Below the pieces are notes generated by a model, which saw only the letters and a program-made list of their open reading frames with translations, had not been told where the DNA came from and ran no database searches. Shown here in pieces: positions 24,549 to 32,812 of a DNA stretch of 64,000 nucleotides. Source of the stretch: Phycisphaerales bacterium. Its GTDB lineage: Bacteria; Planctomycetota; Phycisphaerae; Phycisphaerales; SM1A02. Every line of letters begins with the position of its first letter. Positions within the stretch are counted from its first letter, which is position 1. The position numbers and the translations under genes are program-made. The stretch lies in assembly GCA_009691725.1 (NCBI GenBank), contig SIAP01000008.1, positions 23,394 through 87,393 of the forward strand. Direction: 5' to 3'.

Positions 24549-25367
24549 ATGAATTCGCCTCAGCCATCCTCGCGATCGATCACCGCCGTCATTCTCGCGG
24601 CGGGCAAGGGAACGCGCATGAACAGCGATCTCCCCAAGGTGATGCATCATGCGCTGGGCAAGCCGCTCGTTGAATGGGTTGTCGACTCTGCAGTCGAAGC
24701 AGGAGCGACACGCATCATTCTGGTGGTCGGACATCAACACGAGGTCGTGCGCGCGCACTTCGCCTCCCACCCTGCGCACATCGAATTCGTCCTGCAAAAC
24801 CCACAACTTGGCACGGGGCACGCCGTCGATCAGGCACGACCGCTCATTCAAGGCGATGCGCCGGATTGCCCGCTCCTGGTCCTCTGCGGTGATGGTCCTC
24901 TGATCACGCCGGCGACCATCAACACCATTCTTGCAAAGCACATCGCTGCGCACGCCGCGGCAACACTTGCCACGAGCGTGATTCCGGATGCCGAAGGCTA
25001 TGGACGCATTCAACGAGATGGCACAGGTGCATTCGAGGCCATCGTGGAGCAGAAAGATTGCTCGCAGCAACAGCGCACCATTCGCGAAATCAATCCGTCG
25101 TACTACTGCTTTGCAACGGGCGCGCTGCTCGACACTCTTGGGCAAGTGAATAATCGCAACGCCAACGGCGAGTATTACATCACAGATGTCTTTGGCATTC
25201 TCACCCGAGCGGGGCACACCGTGCAGGTTGTGGATGCCGTCCCGCCTGAAGAAGTTCTGTCTGTCAACACCGAAGCACAACTCGCCGAAGTATCGGCGAT
25301 CCTGCAGTCTCGACAACCGCGTCGAACCCCTGCGTGTTCGAGCCAACCCACGGAGACACGACGATGA
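24549..25367 (+). CDS. GlmU-like uridylyltransferase domain protein (no acetyltransferase domain)
   Basis: A 272-residue nucleotidyltransferase matching the N-terminal half of GlmU, which makes UDP-GlcNAc from GlcNAc-1-P and UTP. Motifs: LAAGKGTRMNSDLPKVMH, PQLGTGHAV, VLCGDGPLI, GYGRI, the EQKD loop and NANGEYYITD. Canonical GlmU is about 450 residues with a C-terminal left-handed beta-helix acetyltransferase; here the protein ends after the nucleotidyltransferase fold with a short Pro/Ser tail, and its stop overlaps prs (ATGA). So the acetyltransferase must be separate or absent, or the substrate may differ. Conserved order with prs, rplY and pth supports a GlmU ancestry. Confidence 0.85.
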   Translation: MNSPQPSSRSITAVILAAGKGTRMNSDLPKVMHHALGKPLVEWVVDSAVEAGATRIILVVGHQHEVVRAHFASHPAHIEFVLQNPQLGTGHAVDQARPLIQGDAPDCPLLVLCGDGPLITPATINTILAKHIAAHAAATLATSVIPDAEGYGRIQRDGTGAFEAIVEQKDCSQQQRTIREINPSYYCFATGALLDTLGQVNNRNANGEYYITDVFGILTRAGHTVQVVDAVPPEEVLSVNTEAQLAEVSAILQSRQPRRTPACSSQPTETRR

Positions 25368-26347
25368 GCGCAAGCGATCGAGAACAACTGAAGATCTTTG
25401 CTGGATCAACTGGCCGCGCCCTCGCCAATGCGATGTGCGACCACCTGAAACTTCCCGTGGGCAGTGCGCAAACGACTGCGTTTCCGGATGGTGAACTCAT
25501 CGTGAAACTGGAAGAGGATGTCCGCGGTCGAGACTGTTACGTCGTGCAATCATCAAGTGATCCAGTGAACCAGACCATCATGGAATTGCTGGTGTTCATC
25601 GATTGCCTGCGTCGCGCCAGTGCCCGTCGGATCACGGCGGTCATCCCCTACTTTGGCTACGCGCGACAAGACCGCAAGGACGAAGGACGCGTGCCGATCA
25701 CGGCGAAGTTGGTTGCCAATCTCATCACAACTGCTGGTGCGCAGCGTGTGCTTTGTATGGACCTCCACGCAGCACAAATTCAGGGCTTCTTTGACATTCC
25801 CGTCGACCATCTCAGCGCCGCTCCTGTGATCGCCGATCACTTCCGTCGCATTCGCAGCGAACTCGGCGAACTCACCATCGTCTCGCCCGATGTCGGCAAT
25901 GTGAAAGTCGCCAACATGTACGCAAACCTGCTGGGCGCGGACCTTGCGATCATCGATAAGCGCCGACACACAGGCTCCAAGGTCTCGGTGAAAAACCTCA
26001 TCGGATCTGTCGAAGGGACGACCGTCTTGATGTTTGACGACATGATCTCGACCGCTGGCACCGTCTGCGAAGCGGCGCGCGTCGTGATGGAAGAGGGCGC
26101 ACGAGCCGTCCATGTCGCGTGTACACACGGACTCTTTGTCGGGATGGCCTGCGAGCGACTGCTCGAGAGTCCCATCGCAAGCATCGTTGCGACCGACACG
26201 ATTCCCGCTGGAAGTCGGCACAGAGCACTCGAATCAAAGTTGACCACCTTGTCGGTGGCGCCGCTCTTGGGCGAAGCTGTGCATCGCATTCACCATGATC
26301 AGTCCATTTCGGCGCTCTTCAATACGGGCGCCGGAGTCAAGCGTTAG
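25364..26347 (+). CDS. prs: Ribose-phosphate pyrophosphokinase
   Basis: Makes PRPP from ribose 5-phosphate and ATP, for nucleotide, His and Trp synthesis. Motifs: FPDGE, PYFGYARQDRK, CMDLHAAQIQGFFD (the family signature), and the PRPP-binding loop FDDMISTAGT. It has 327 residues, slightly longer than usual (315). ATG 25364 overlaps the GlmU-like stop by 4 bp. A GTG at 25334 in frame is not needed. It is followed by rplY with a 27-bp gap containing a strong ribosome-binding site. Confidence 0.96.
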   Translation: MSASDREQLKIFAGSTGRALANAMCDHLKLPVGSAQTTAFPDGELIVKLEEDVRGRDCYVVQSSSDPVNQTIMELLVFIDCLRRASARRITAVIPYFGYARQDRKDEGRVPITAKLVANLITTAGAQRVLCMDLHAAQIQGFFDIPVDHLSAAPVIADHFRRIRSELGELTIVSPDVGNVKVANMYANLLGADLAIIDKRRHTGSKVSVKNLIGSVEGTTVLMFDDMISTAGTVCEAARVVMEEGARAVHVACTHGLFVGMACERLLESPIASIVATDTIPAGSRHRALESKLTTLSVAPLLGEAVHRIHHDQSISALFNTGAGVKR

Positions 26348-26374
26348 TTCCATATTGCACGAAGGAGATTTCTT

Positions 26375-27055
26375 ATGAGTCATGAAGTACCTGTTCTTGA
26401 AGCCCAGACCCGCGATCGTCTGGGATCCCGTTACACCAAGCGCCTGCGCGCGACTGGGCAGTTGCCCGCTGTGATCTATGGTCACGGAAGTCAACCCGAA
26501 TCGGTCAGCGTCGACGAAAAGTTGATGCTCTCGTCACTGCGCCGAGGTCTGCATGTGTTCGAAGTGAAACTGGGCGGCAAGAGCGAGACGTGTCTCGTGA
26601 AGGATTTGCAGTTCGGATGGCTTGGCGACAATGTCATCCATGTCGACTTCGCACGCGTCAACCTTGATGAAGAGGTCACCGTGTCGGTCACGCTCAATTT
26701 CATTGGAACGCCAGAGGCCGCCAAGCGACCAGGATCAGTGCTCACCCACGACATCTCTGAGTTGCAGGTGCGCTGCAAGGTGCGCGACATTCCGGAGACG
26801 ATCCGCATCGACCTCACTCACATGGCTGGCGACATCATGACCGTTGCCGAGTTGAAACTCGACGCGGGCGTGAAGGCCGTCAGCAATCCGCACTTCGCGT
26901 TGGCTCGCGTCGTCATCGTGATCGAAGAGGCAACAGGCGAAGCCGCTGTTGGAGTTGCTGCACCAGTCGCGCCAGAAGTGTTGACAGCGAAGAAGGAAGA
27001 GCCAGGAGCAGGCGCAACTGGTTCCGACGACAAGAAGGCAGACAAGAAGAAGTAA
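26375..27055 (+). CDS. rplY: 50S ribosomal protein L25 (long Ctc/TL5 form)
   Basis: 5S rRNA-binding protein. The L25 N-domain is seen in RDRLGSRYTKRLRATGQLPAVIYGHG and the C-terminal TL5 domain in VHVDFxRVNLDEEVTVSV-type strands. It has 226 residues including an Ala/Glu/Lys tail. The ribosome-binding site GAAGGAG lies 8 nt upstream of ATG 26375. The order prs-rplY-pth-rpsF is a widely conserved group. Confidence 0.95.
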   Translation: MSHEVPVLEAQTRDRLGSRYTKRLRATGQLPAVIYGHGSQPESVSVDEKLMLSSLRRGLHVFEVKLGGKSETCLVKDLQFGWLGDNVIHVDFARVNLDEEVTVSVTLNFIGTPEAAKRPGSVLTHDISELQVRCKVRDIPETIRIDLTHMAGDIMTVAELKLDAGVKAVSNPHFALARVVIVIEEATGEAAVGVAAPVAPEVLTAKKEEPGAGATGSDDKKADKKK

Positions 27056-27090
27056 TCCCCCTTCAATCGAAGTATTCCAAGGAGTTTTGT

Positions 27091-27714
27091 GTGAAGTTAA
27101 TCGTCGGTCTCGGAAATCCAGGTCTTCAATACGCACGAACGCGACACAATGTCGGGTTCGAGGCGATCGACCGTTTGGCTCGCCGTGTCGTCAACCCCGC
27201 TGCCTCAGCCGGTGTTGGTTGCGCACGTGCGCGTTTCAACGGGTTGACTTTGGAAGCCGACATCGGCGATCAACGCGTGCTCCTGCTCAAGCCCACAACA
27301 TTCATGAATCGATCCGGAAAGTCCGTGGCGGAAGCCATCGGGTTTTTCAAGATGGATGCGGCGACCGATCTGTTGGTGATCGCCGATGACATCGATCTGC
27401 CCTGCGGATCGCTGCGCATTCGTGGAGATGGCGGCGCGGGAGGACACAACGGACTCGCGGACATTCTTGCCGCGCTGGGGAGCCCCCAGTGGAGTCGGTG
27501 TCGAATCGGAATCGACAAACCTGGAATCATTCCACAGGCTGACTATGTGCTTGGCCGTTTTACAGATGACCAAGCGCCGCAGGTGGATGAATGCATCGAT
27601 CAAGCCTGTCTCGCCGTGCAAGTGTGGTGTCGCGAAGGGCTCGCGGCATCGATGAATCAATTCAACAAGAAGGTGACCGCCAACGCTGGCGAGCCGCCAC
27701 ACAATTCAAACTGA
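27091..27714 (+). CDS. pth: Peptidyl-tRNA hydrolase
   Basis: Recycles peptidyl-tRNAs released from stalled ribosomes. The start MKLIVGLGNPGLQYARTRHNVGF contains the catalytic His (HN) and substrate Asn; KPTTFMNRSGKSV and GDGGAGGHNGL follow with the second conserved Asn. It has 207 residues. The start codon is GTG with AAGGAG 5-6 nt upstream. The C-terminal extension is polar. Downstream of rplY, upstream of rpsF. Confidence 0.96.
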   Translation: MKLIVGLGNPGLQYARTRHNVGFEAIDRLARRVVNPAASAGVGCARARFNGLTLEADIGDQRVLLLKPTTFMNRSGKSVAEAIGFFKMDAATDLLVIADDIDLPCGSLRIRGDGGAGGHNGLADILAALGSPQWSRCRIGIDKPGIIPQADYVLGRFTDDQAPQVDECIDQACLAVQVWCREGLAASMNQFNKKVTANAGEPPHNSN

Positions 27715-27743
27715 CTGTTCTATGTCTCACAAAGGAGTTTCTT

Positions 27744-28178
27744 ATGTCAACTGACACCGTATCGAAGACCGTTCGCCAATATGAAGGCATGTTCCTCTTC
27801 CCGCAAGCCGTCACCGCAGATCTCACCGCTGCGTCAGATCATGTTCGTGATTCCATCACGCGACATGGTGGTGAAGTTGTCAGCCTCGTCAAATGGGACG
27901 AGCGACGGCTCGCCTTCGACATCGCTGGCAACAAGCGCGGCGTCTACTTCTTGGCGTACTTCACCGCGCCAACCTCGTCCATCGCATCGATCGAACGCGA
28001 TTGCAATCTCTCGGAGCGCATGCTTCGTGCGATGATTGTGAAAGCCGATCATCTCTCGACCGAGCAGATGCAGGATGCCGAAGGGCAGGCGCGACTCTTG
28101 ATGGAGTCAAAGCTCCGTCGCCAGACCGCCGACGCGGTCGAGGGTGAAGGCGAAGCGCCGCCGCCCGTCATGGACTGA
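27744..28178 (+). CDS. rpsF: 30S ribosomal protein S6
   Basis: A 144-residue protein. The family core is RQYEGMFLFPQ, then ITRHGGEVVSLVKWDERRLAFDIAGNKRGVYFLAYF, and SERMLRAMIVK. The C-terminal 30 residues are an acidic/proline tail. The AAAGGAG ribosome-binding site fixes ATG 27744; the open frame upstream of it is not used. rpsR and rplI, which usually follow, are not present; instead a terminator follows. Confidence 0.95.
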   Translation: MSTDTVSKTVRQYEGMFLFPQAVTADLTAASDHVRDSITRHGGEVVSLVKWDERRLAFDIAGNKRGVYFLAYFTAPTSSIASIERDCNLSERMLRAMIVKADHLSTEQMQDAEGQARLLMESKLRRQTADAVEGEGEAPPPVMD

Positions 28179-28209
28179 TCCGGGCGCAGCCTCACGCGCG
28201 ATCCATTCC

Positions 28210-28246
28210 AACCCCGCTCCTTCTCACGATGAAGGCGCGGGGTTTT
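28210..28246 (+). terminator. Rho-independent terminator after rpsF
   Basis: AACCCCGC (28210-28217) pairs with GCGGGGTT (28237-28244); inner CCTTC/GAAGG extends the stem around a seven-base loop with one internal mismatch. TTTT ends the stem at 28243-28246. It closes the tRNA/glmU-like to rpsF transcription unit. Confidence 0.88.
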
Positions 28247-28354
28247 CTGTGGGTGGGTGTTGGGTTCTCCCGCGCTCGCGACCACAAGAATTTCTTCTCT
28301 GTTTGGATGGATCCTGCTGCACCGCGATAGGATCGCGCCAAGGAGACCACAACT

Positions 28355-28804
28355 ATGGCGAGTTACAACAAAGTATTGCTGATGGGAAATCTCACTCGGG
28401 ATGTCGAACTCAAGCACATCGCTGGGAATCAAGCTGTCGCAGAGATCGGATTGGCCGTGAACCGACGGTACAAGACGAAGGAGGGTGAAGACCGCGAAGA
28501 AACAACCTTCGTCGACTGCGAAGCGTGGGGACGCACCGCAGAGGTGATGAAGCAGTACCTCTCGAAGGGACGACCCGTCTTCATCGAAGGACGACTCAAG
28601 TTGGATCAATGGACCGACAAGGATGGACAGAAGCGATCGAAGATGCGCGTCGTCATCGAAACCTTCCAATTCCTCGGCGGACCAGCCGGTGGCGGTGAGG
28701 GCACAGGCGGCGGTGCAAGTCGCTCTGTCACAGCATCTCGCTCGGAGCAATCAGGTGGTGGCGAGGGGCATGTGCCGACTCCGGAGGAAGACATTCCATT
28801 CTGA
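28355..28804 (+). CDS. ssb: Single-stranded DNA-binding protein
   Basis: A 149-residue OB-fold protein that coats ssDNA and recruits repair and replication factors. The start MASYNKVLLMGNLTRDVELK, the core WGRTAEVMKQYLSKGRPVFIEGRLKLDQW, a Gly-rich linker and the C-terminal acidic tip ending EEDIPF are all canonical; the tip is the partner-binding motif. AAGGAG precedes ATG 28355. It is separated from rpsF by the terminator, so it probably has its own promoter in 28247-28340. Confidence 0.97.
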   Translation: MASYNKVLLMGNLTRDVELKHIAGNQAVAEIGLAVNRRYKTKEGEDREETTFVDCEAWGRTAEVMKQYLSKGRPVFIEGRLKLDQWTDKDGQKRSKMRVVIETFQFLGGPAGGGEGTGGGASRSVTASRSEQSGGGEGHVPTPEEDIPF

Positions 28805-28865
28805 ATCAAGGGGTGGTTGAGGTTTCGGTGGGCAAGTCGGTCGGTCCTCCGGTGGGCCATTCACA

Positions 28866-28919
28866 GGTCTTTCGATAGGTCTTTCGATAGGTCTTTCGAT
28901 AGGCCTTTCGATAGGCTTG
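28866..28919 (+). repeat. Tandem array, 4 x 12 bp plus partial copy
   Basis: AGGTCTTTCGAT repeated four times (the fourth copy has one C for T), then a partial AGGCTT. It occupies the 5' untranslated region directly upstream of the trans-sulfuration gene ATG at 28926. Confidence 0.95.
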
Positions 28920-28925
28920 GGTGGT

Positions 28926-30137
28926 ATGAAGCCCCACAGCAAGAAGCCCCTCCATCTCGAGAGTCGATGCATCCACGGCGGACAACGCCCCGATCCAACC
29001 ACGGGCGCGGTGATGCCGCCGATTTACACCTCGTCGACTTTCGTCCAAGAGTCGCCAGGTGTGCACAAGGGTTTTGAGTATTCGCGCAGCCACAATGTCA
29101 CGCGGTTTGCCTTTGAGCGTTGCATTGCGGACCTCGAATCGAGCGGACTGAGCGAAGCGGAAGATCGCACGCAAGGCGGGTTCGCGTTTGCGAGCGGACT
29201 CGCGGCGAGCGCGACCTGTCTCGAGCTGCTCGACGCCGGGTCGACGATCCTGTGCATGGATGATGTCTACGGCGGCACCAACCGACTTCTCCAACGAGTT
29301 CGGCAGCGCTCACAGGGACTCAAAGTGGTCTTCGCAGACATGAGCGACCCCGTCGAGCTCAATCGCGTTGCGACGGCGTGCAAGCCACAGATGATTTGGA
29401 CGGAAACTCCGACGAATCCAACGCTCAAGGTTGTGGACATCGCTGCGGTCGCACGCGTTGGAAAGGCGGTTGGCGCCATCACCGTCGTCGACAACACCTT
29501 CGCATCGCCCATTCTTCAGCGCCCACTCGAACTGGGCATCGACATCGTGATGCACTCAACGACGAAGTACCTCGGCGGGCATAGTGATGTCGTCGGCGGA
29601 TGTCTCGTCACGCGCCATCGCGATCTCGCAGAGAAACTCAGATTCATGCAGAACGCAATCGGCAGCGTGATGGGTCCCTTCGATGCCTATCTCACGCTGC
29701 GCGGAGCAAAGACACTGAGCCTACGGATGCGCCGCCACTGCGAGTCTGCGCAGCGCATCGCAGTGTGGCTCGAATCTCACCCCGCTGTCGAGCGCGTGGT
29801 CTACCCGGGACTCGCATCCCATCCACAACACGCACTCGCCGCCCGTCAAATGCAATTGAACGGCGCACCTGCGTTCGGTGGCATGATCACGATCCATCTT
29901 CGCGGCGGCATTGATGAAAGTCGCCGGTTCTTGGAACGCGTTCACCTCTTCGCCCTCGCCGAGAGTCTCGGAGGCGTCGAAAGCTTGATCGAACACCCAG
30001 CGATCATGACACACGCGAGCGTGCCTGCAATAGAGCGCGCGGCGCTGGGAATCAGCGATTCGCTGGTGCGACTTTCGGTTGGCATCGAAGATGTCGACGA
30101 CTTGATCGCAGACCTTTCGCACGCGCTTGTGAAGTGA
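28926..30137 (+). CDS. Cystathionine gamma-synthase/lyase family PLP enzyme
   Basis: A 403-residue trans-sulfuration enzyme of the Cys/Met metabolism family. Landmarks: IHGGQRPDPTTGAVMPPIY, FEYSRSHNVTR, the substrate-loop YGGTNRL, WTETPTNPTLKVVDI, DNTFASP, and the PLP lysine in MHSTTKYLGGHSDVVGG. The C-terminal SLGGVESLIEHPA and VRLSVGIEDVDDLI are also typical. Sequence alone does not separate cystathionine gamma-synthase (MetB) from gamma-lyase (MccB/CGL), so no symbol is given. TTG 28917 is an alternative start. It is preceded by the 12-bp tandem array and convergent with the ExbBD operon. Confidence 0.9.
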   Translation: MKPHSKKPLHLESRCIHGGQRPDPTTGAVMPPIYTSSTFVQESPGVHKGFEYSRSHNVTRFAFERCIADLESSGLSEAEDRTQGGFAFASGLAASATCLELLDAGSTILCMDDVYGGTNRLLQRVRQRSQGLKVVFADMSDPVELNRVATACKPQMIWTETPTNPTLKVVDIAAVARVGKAVGAITVVDNTFASPILQRPLELGIDIVMHSTTKYLGGHSDVVGGCLVTRHRDLAEKLRFMQNAIGSVMGPFDAYLTLRGAKTLSLRMRRHCESAQRIAVWLESHPAVERVVYPGLASHPQHALAARQMQLNGAPAFGGMITIHLRGGIDESRRFLERVHLFALAESLGGVESLIEHPAIMTHASVPAIERAALGISDSLVRLSVGIEDVDDLIADLSHALVK

Positions 30138-30142
30138 TCCTG

Positions 30143-32812
30143 TCAGCGGGTCGGCGCTGGCGGTAGCGCAGAAGAAGTTGCAGAACGGTCCACCCAGAAA
30201 CCATTGCGCCAGAGTGAACGCGCGACGTCCGCGCCAAACAATTCGCTCGGCGACCCGAGCGGAGCATCTCCGATTGGTCGACCTTCGCCAAGTGCAAACG
30301 CATCGGACCAGAGATCATCTTTGGATCGCAAGAGCGCCCGCTCCAGACGGAGTAACGATTCGATCGTCTCGTCGGAGAGCGTTGGCGCAACCCCATTCAC
30401 ACTCTCCAGCGCGATGCGATCAAACTCTGCGGCACCGCCCGGCACTTCGGCAATGAGCGTCTCAAAGACCGCGCGTACCTGCGCGTCCTTGAGACGATCA
30501 TTCGATCTTCGCCCGTTTCCTCGGCGATACTCGGTCAGCGCATCAACAATTGCCAGGCGCACCTGAGATCCGCTGCGTCGCACACTCGCGTGGGAGTCAC
30601 CCTTGACCTCGAGTTGCGTGTCGCTGAATCGTTGCGCGATGGCGAACCACCAACGCGCGAGCGTCCCCCCGCTGGAATCGAGCGAATCCTCGAGCGCCGC
30701 CAGTCCAAGCGCCGCTGAGGTACCGACCTTCTGCGAATCCAGCACTCCAGCGAGGGCATACAACTGTCGAGCGAGAGCGCGACTCTCGGGCTGGCCCGAA
30801 TCATCCGCGACCTCTTCCGCGAGGCGCAGATAATCCTCGGCCACCTCCGGATCGAGCGCCGCAAGTCGCGCACCCCACCGCTGCGATAGCTCGTTGGATG
30901 TTGGCACATCCCACTCGCGGGACGTTGGGGCATCCAATATGAAGGGCTCGGCTGCCCTCCATGGCGGCAGACCCAACGAGATCGCATCGAGCGCCAGCAT
31001 TCCTCGCGCATTGGCGATCGCCTGCCCGAGTGCGGTCGATGCGTGCGCACGCGCTGCGGCTGCGTCCCCAAGCACGCCTGCGATGGATTGTCGATCGACA
31101 GCACGTCTCTCGGTGAGAGCGGATGATTGTGCTCGAAGCAATGCGCTCCCATTCAACACGAGCGCATGCAATGCTCCACCCAACTCCCAACGGTCGTCGC
31201 GAACACGCGCGGCGCTATTGTGTGGATTGATGCACCAAAGAAGTTCAGCCGGATCTTGCGACGAGGTGGTGATCGACAACCGGCGAGCGATCTTTCCAAG
31301 CGTGATGACTACATCTTGGGTTGCGCGATCCAATTGACTCGCACGCGACCCGCGCAACTCGATCATCTTCCCGACAAGTGCGGCGTGTGATCCGCAGTGC
31401 CCCTCAAGTCCACTCGGATCGACGCCACTCAGCGCACGAATCATGCCAGAAAGCGCAGGATTCGCAGCGAATTCGTCGAACCGTTCATCGATTGCTTCGA
31501 GCACTGACATCGCATCCATGCCGCGCGCCACCAGGATTCCCTGCGCGATTGTTCGACTCGCCGATGTGGGTCCCTTCAGAACCTCTTCCACCAATCGTCG
31601 CGCATCGAGCGGACCCGGCGCGATCGGACGCGTGCGGTACTCGCGAAGGATGGCGAGTCGTGCTTGATTCGTCCCCGCGAATAGAGAGAGGCTCTTGCGC
31701 AGTGCGCCATCATGTTCCATCGTCACGGGAAGCAGTGGCGAAGAGCGTGCTGGCATACTCACCGCAACGTCAGTCGAAACAGTTTCAAGCAGCAGCGAAG
31801 CCTCGCGATCCTCACCCACCTCCAACTGTCGCGCCACAAGGTCCAGGACCATCATCCGCTCGAGCAAGATCGTTTGTCGCAGTGGCTCATCGAGAGCGTC
31901 GATTGCAACAACTCTCTCGCCGCCGATGGTCATGGCCCTGGCGGGAACTCCAGATTCTGTGTTTGGAATGGCAGACGCTGCATCGACTGCACGTCGCCAC
32001 CGCTCGCGCAGAGCCCGGGTGAACTCGGTGAGCTCTGGTCGATCGACAGTCGATTCTTCGGGGAGTGACTGCGACTGCGGGGTTGAACCCCGTGGTTGAG
32101 TGGATGGGTCAGTGGGTTGGGTATCGGGACGGGGATTCCGCGCGCTCCAGTCCTGCAGAGTGGTGGGCGACTCACCGACGACGGGCGCATCGGCACTGGC
32201 CTGTTGAGGTGTGCCATCACGAGGCACCAACGGAGATTGCACTGCAGTCGCCGACGCATCGACCGCCGAAGCTGCAGGGGTCTGTGATCGCATCATGACG
32301 ATCTCACCAATCAGTCCAATCACCGAGAGCACGACTGCAGTCGCAAGCAACCACGGCACTGGGTGTGTGGCATCACCAGTGACGGGCTCATTGGTGACCC
32401 TCTGCACAACATCGATGGGACGATTCGATCCGACACACACCGCAGACCGATTGACCGCAGTCTGCGCAAGCAACATTCGCGCTCGACGGGGGTCTCGGCG
32501 CATGTACACCATTGCCGCCATCCCTCGAACCCGCAGATGCGGCGGATGTGATGGCGCGTGTGATGGCGCCGCGTCGGGTCGATCGGTTGGACCCGACCCG
32601 CTCGCCGCCGCCACGCGCTGCGCAGCGTTGCGAACTTCGCGCATCGCCATTGCAACGACTTGCGCTGGCTCATCGACATGCGCCGCAATCGCGCGAAGTC
32701 GAGCCTCCGTTGCAGCGATGATGAGTGCGCGAGTCGCCCCCAGACTCACCCCGAGCAATGCACAGTCATCAGCATCCGCCGCAATCTTGAGCAGTCGGCG
32801 TGCGTCACTCAC
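30143..32812 (-). CDS. Large single-pass membrane protein of unknown function, last gene of the ExbBD/VWA operon
   Basis: An 889-residue protein. Residues 1-150 are predicted cytoplasmic and include a helical segment (ALLGVSLGATRALIIAATEARLRAI) vaguely like a J-domain, with no HPD motif. One membrane helix follows at about 154-174 (PWLLATAVVLSVIGLIGEIVMM), then a Ser/Pro/Thr linker to about 260, and about 630 residues of alpha-helical repeats rich in Ala, Arg, Glu and Leu, resembling a TPR or HEAT scaffold. No catalytic motif is recognised. It overlaps the upstream 917-residue gene by ATGA, tying it to the ExbB/ExbD motor. The N-in topology would place the scaffold in the periplasm. Confidence 0.72.
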   Translation of the reverse strand: MSDARRLLKIAADADDCALLGVSLGATRALIIAATEARLRAIAAHVDEPAQVVAMAMREVRNAAQRVAAASGSGPTDRPDAAPSHAPSHPPHLRVRGMAAMVYMRRDPRRARMLLAQTAVNRSAVCVGSNRPIDVVQRVTNEPVTGDATHPVPWLLATAVVLSVIGLIGEIVMMRSQTPAASAVDASATAVQSPLVPRDGTPQQASADAPVVGESPTTLQDWSARNPRPDTQPTDPSTQPRGSTPQSQSLPEESTVDRPELTEFTRALRERWRRAVDAASAIPNTESGVPARAMTIGGERVVAIDALDEPLRQTILLERMMVLDLVARQLEVGEDREASLLLETVSTDVAVSMPARSSPLLPVTMEHDGALRKSLSLFAGTNQARLAILREYRTRPIAPGPLDARRLVEEVLKGPTSASRTIAQGILVARGMDAMSVLEAIDERFDEFAANPALSGMIRALSGVDPSGLEGHCGSHAALVGKMIELRGSRASQLDRATQDVVITLGKIARRLSITTSSQDPAELLWCINPHNSAARVRDDRWELGGALHALVLNGSALLRAQSSALTERRAVDRQSIAGVLGDAAAARAHASTALGQAIANARGMLALDAISLGLPPWRAAEPFILDAPTSREWDVPTSNELSQRWGARLAALDPEVAEDYLRLAEEVADDSGQPESRALARQLYALAGVLDSQKVGTSAALGLAALEDSLDSSGGTLARWWFAIAQRFSDTQLEVKGDSHASVRRSGSQVRLAIVDALTEYRRGNGRRSNDRLKDAQVRAVFETLIAEVPGGAAEFDRIALESVNGVAPTLSDETIESLLRLERALLRSKDDLWSDAFALGEGRPIGDAPLGSPSELFGADVARSLWRNGFWVDRSATSSALPPAPTR

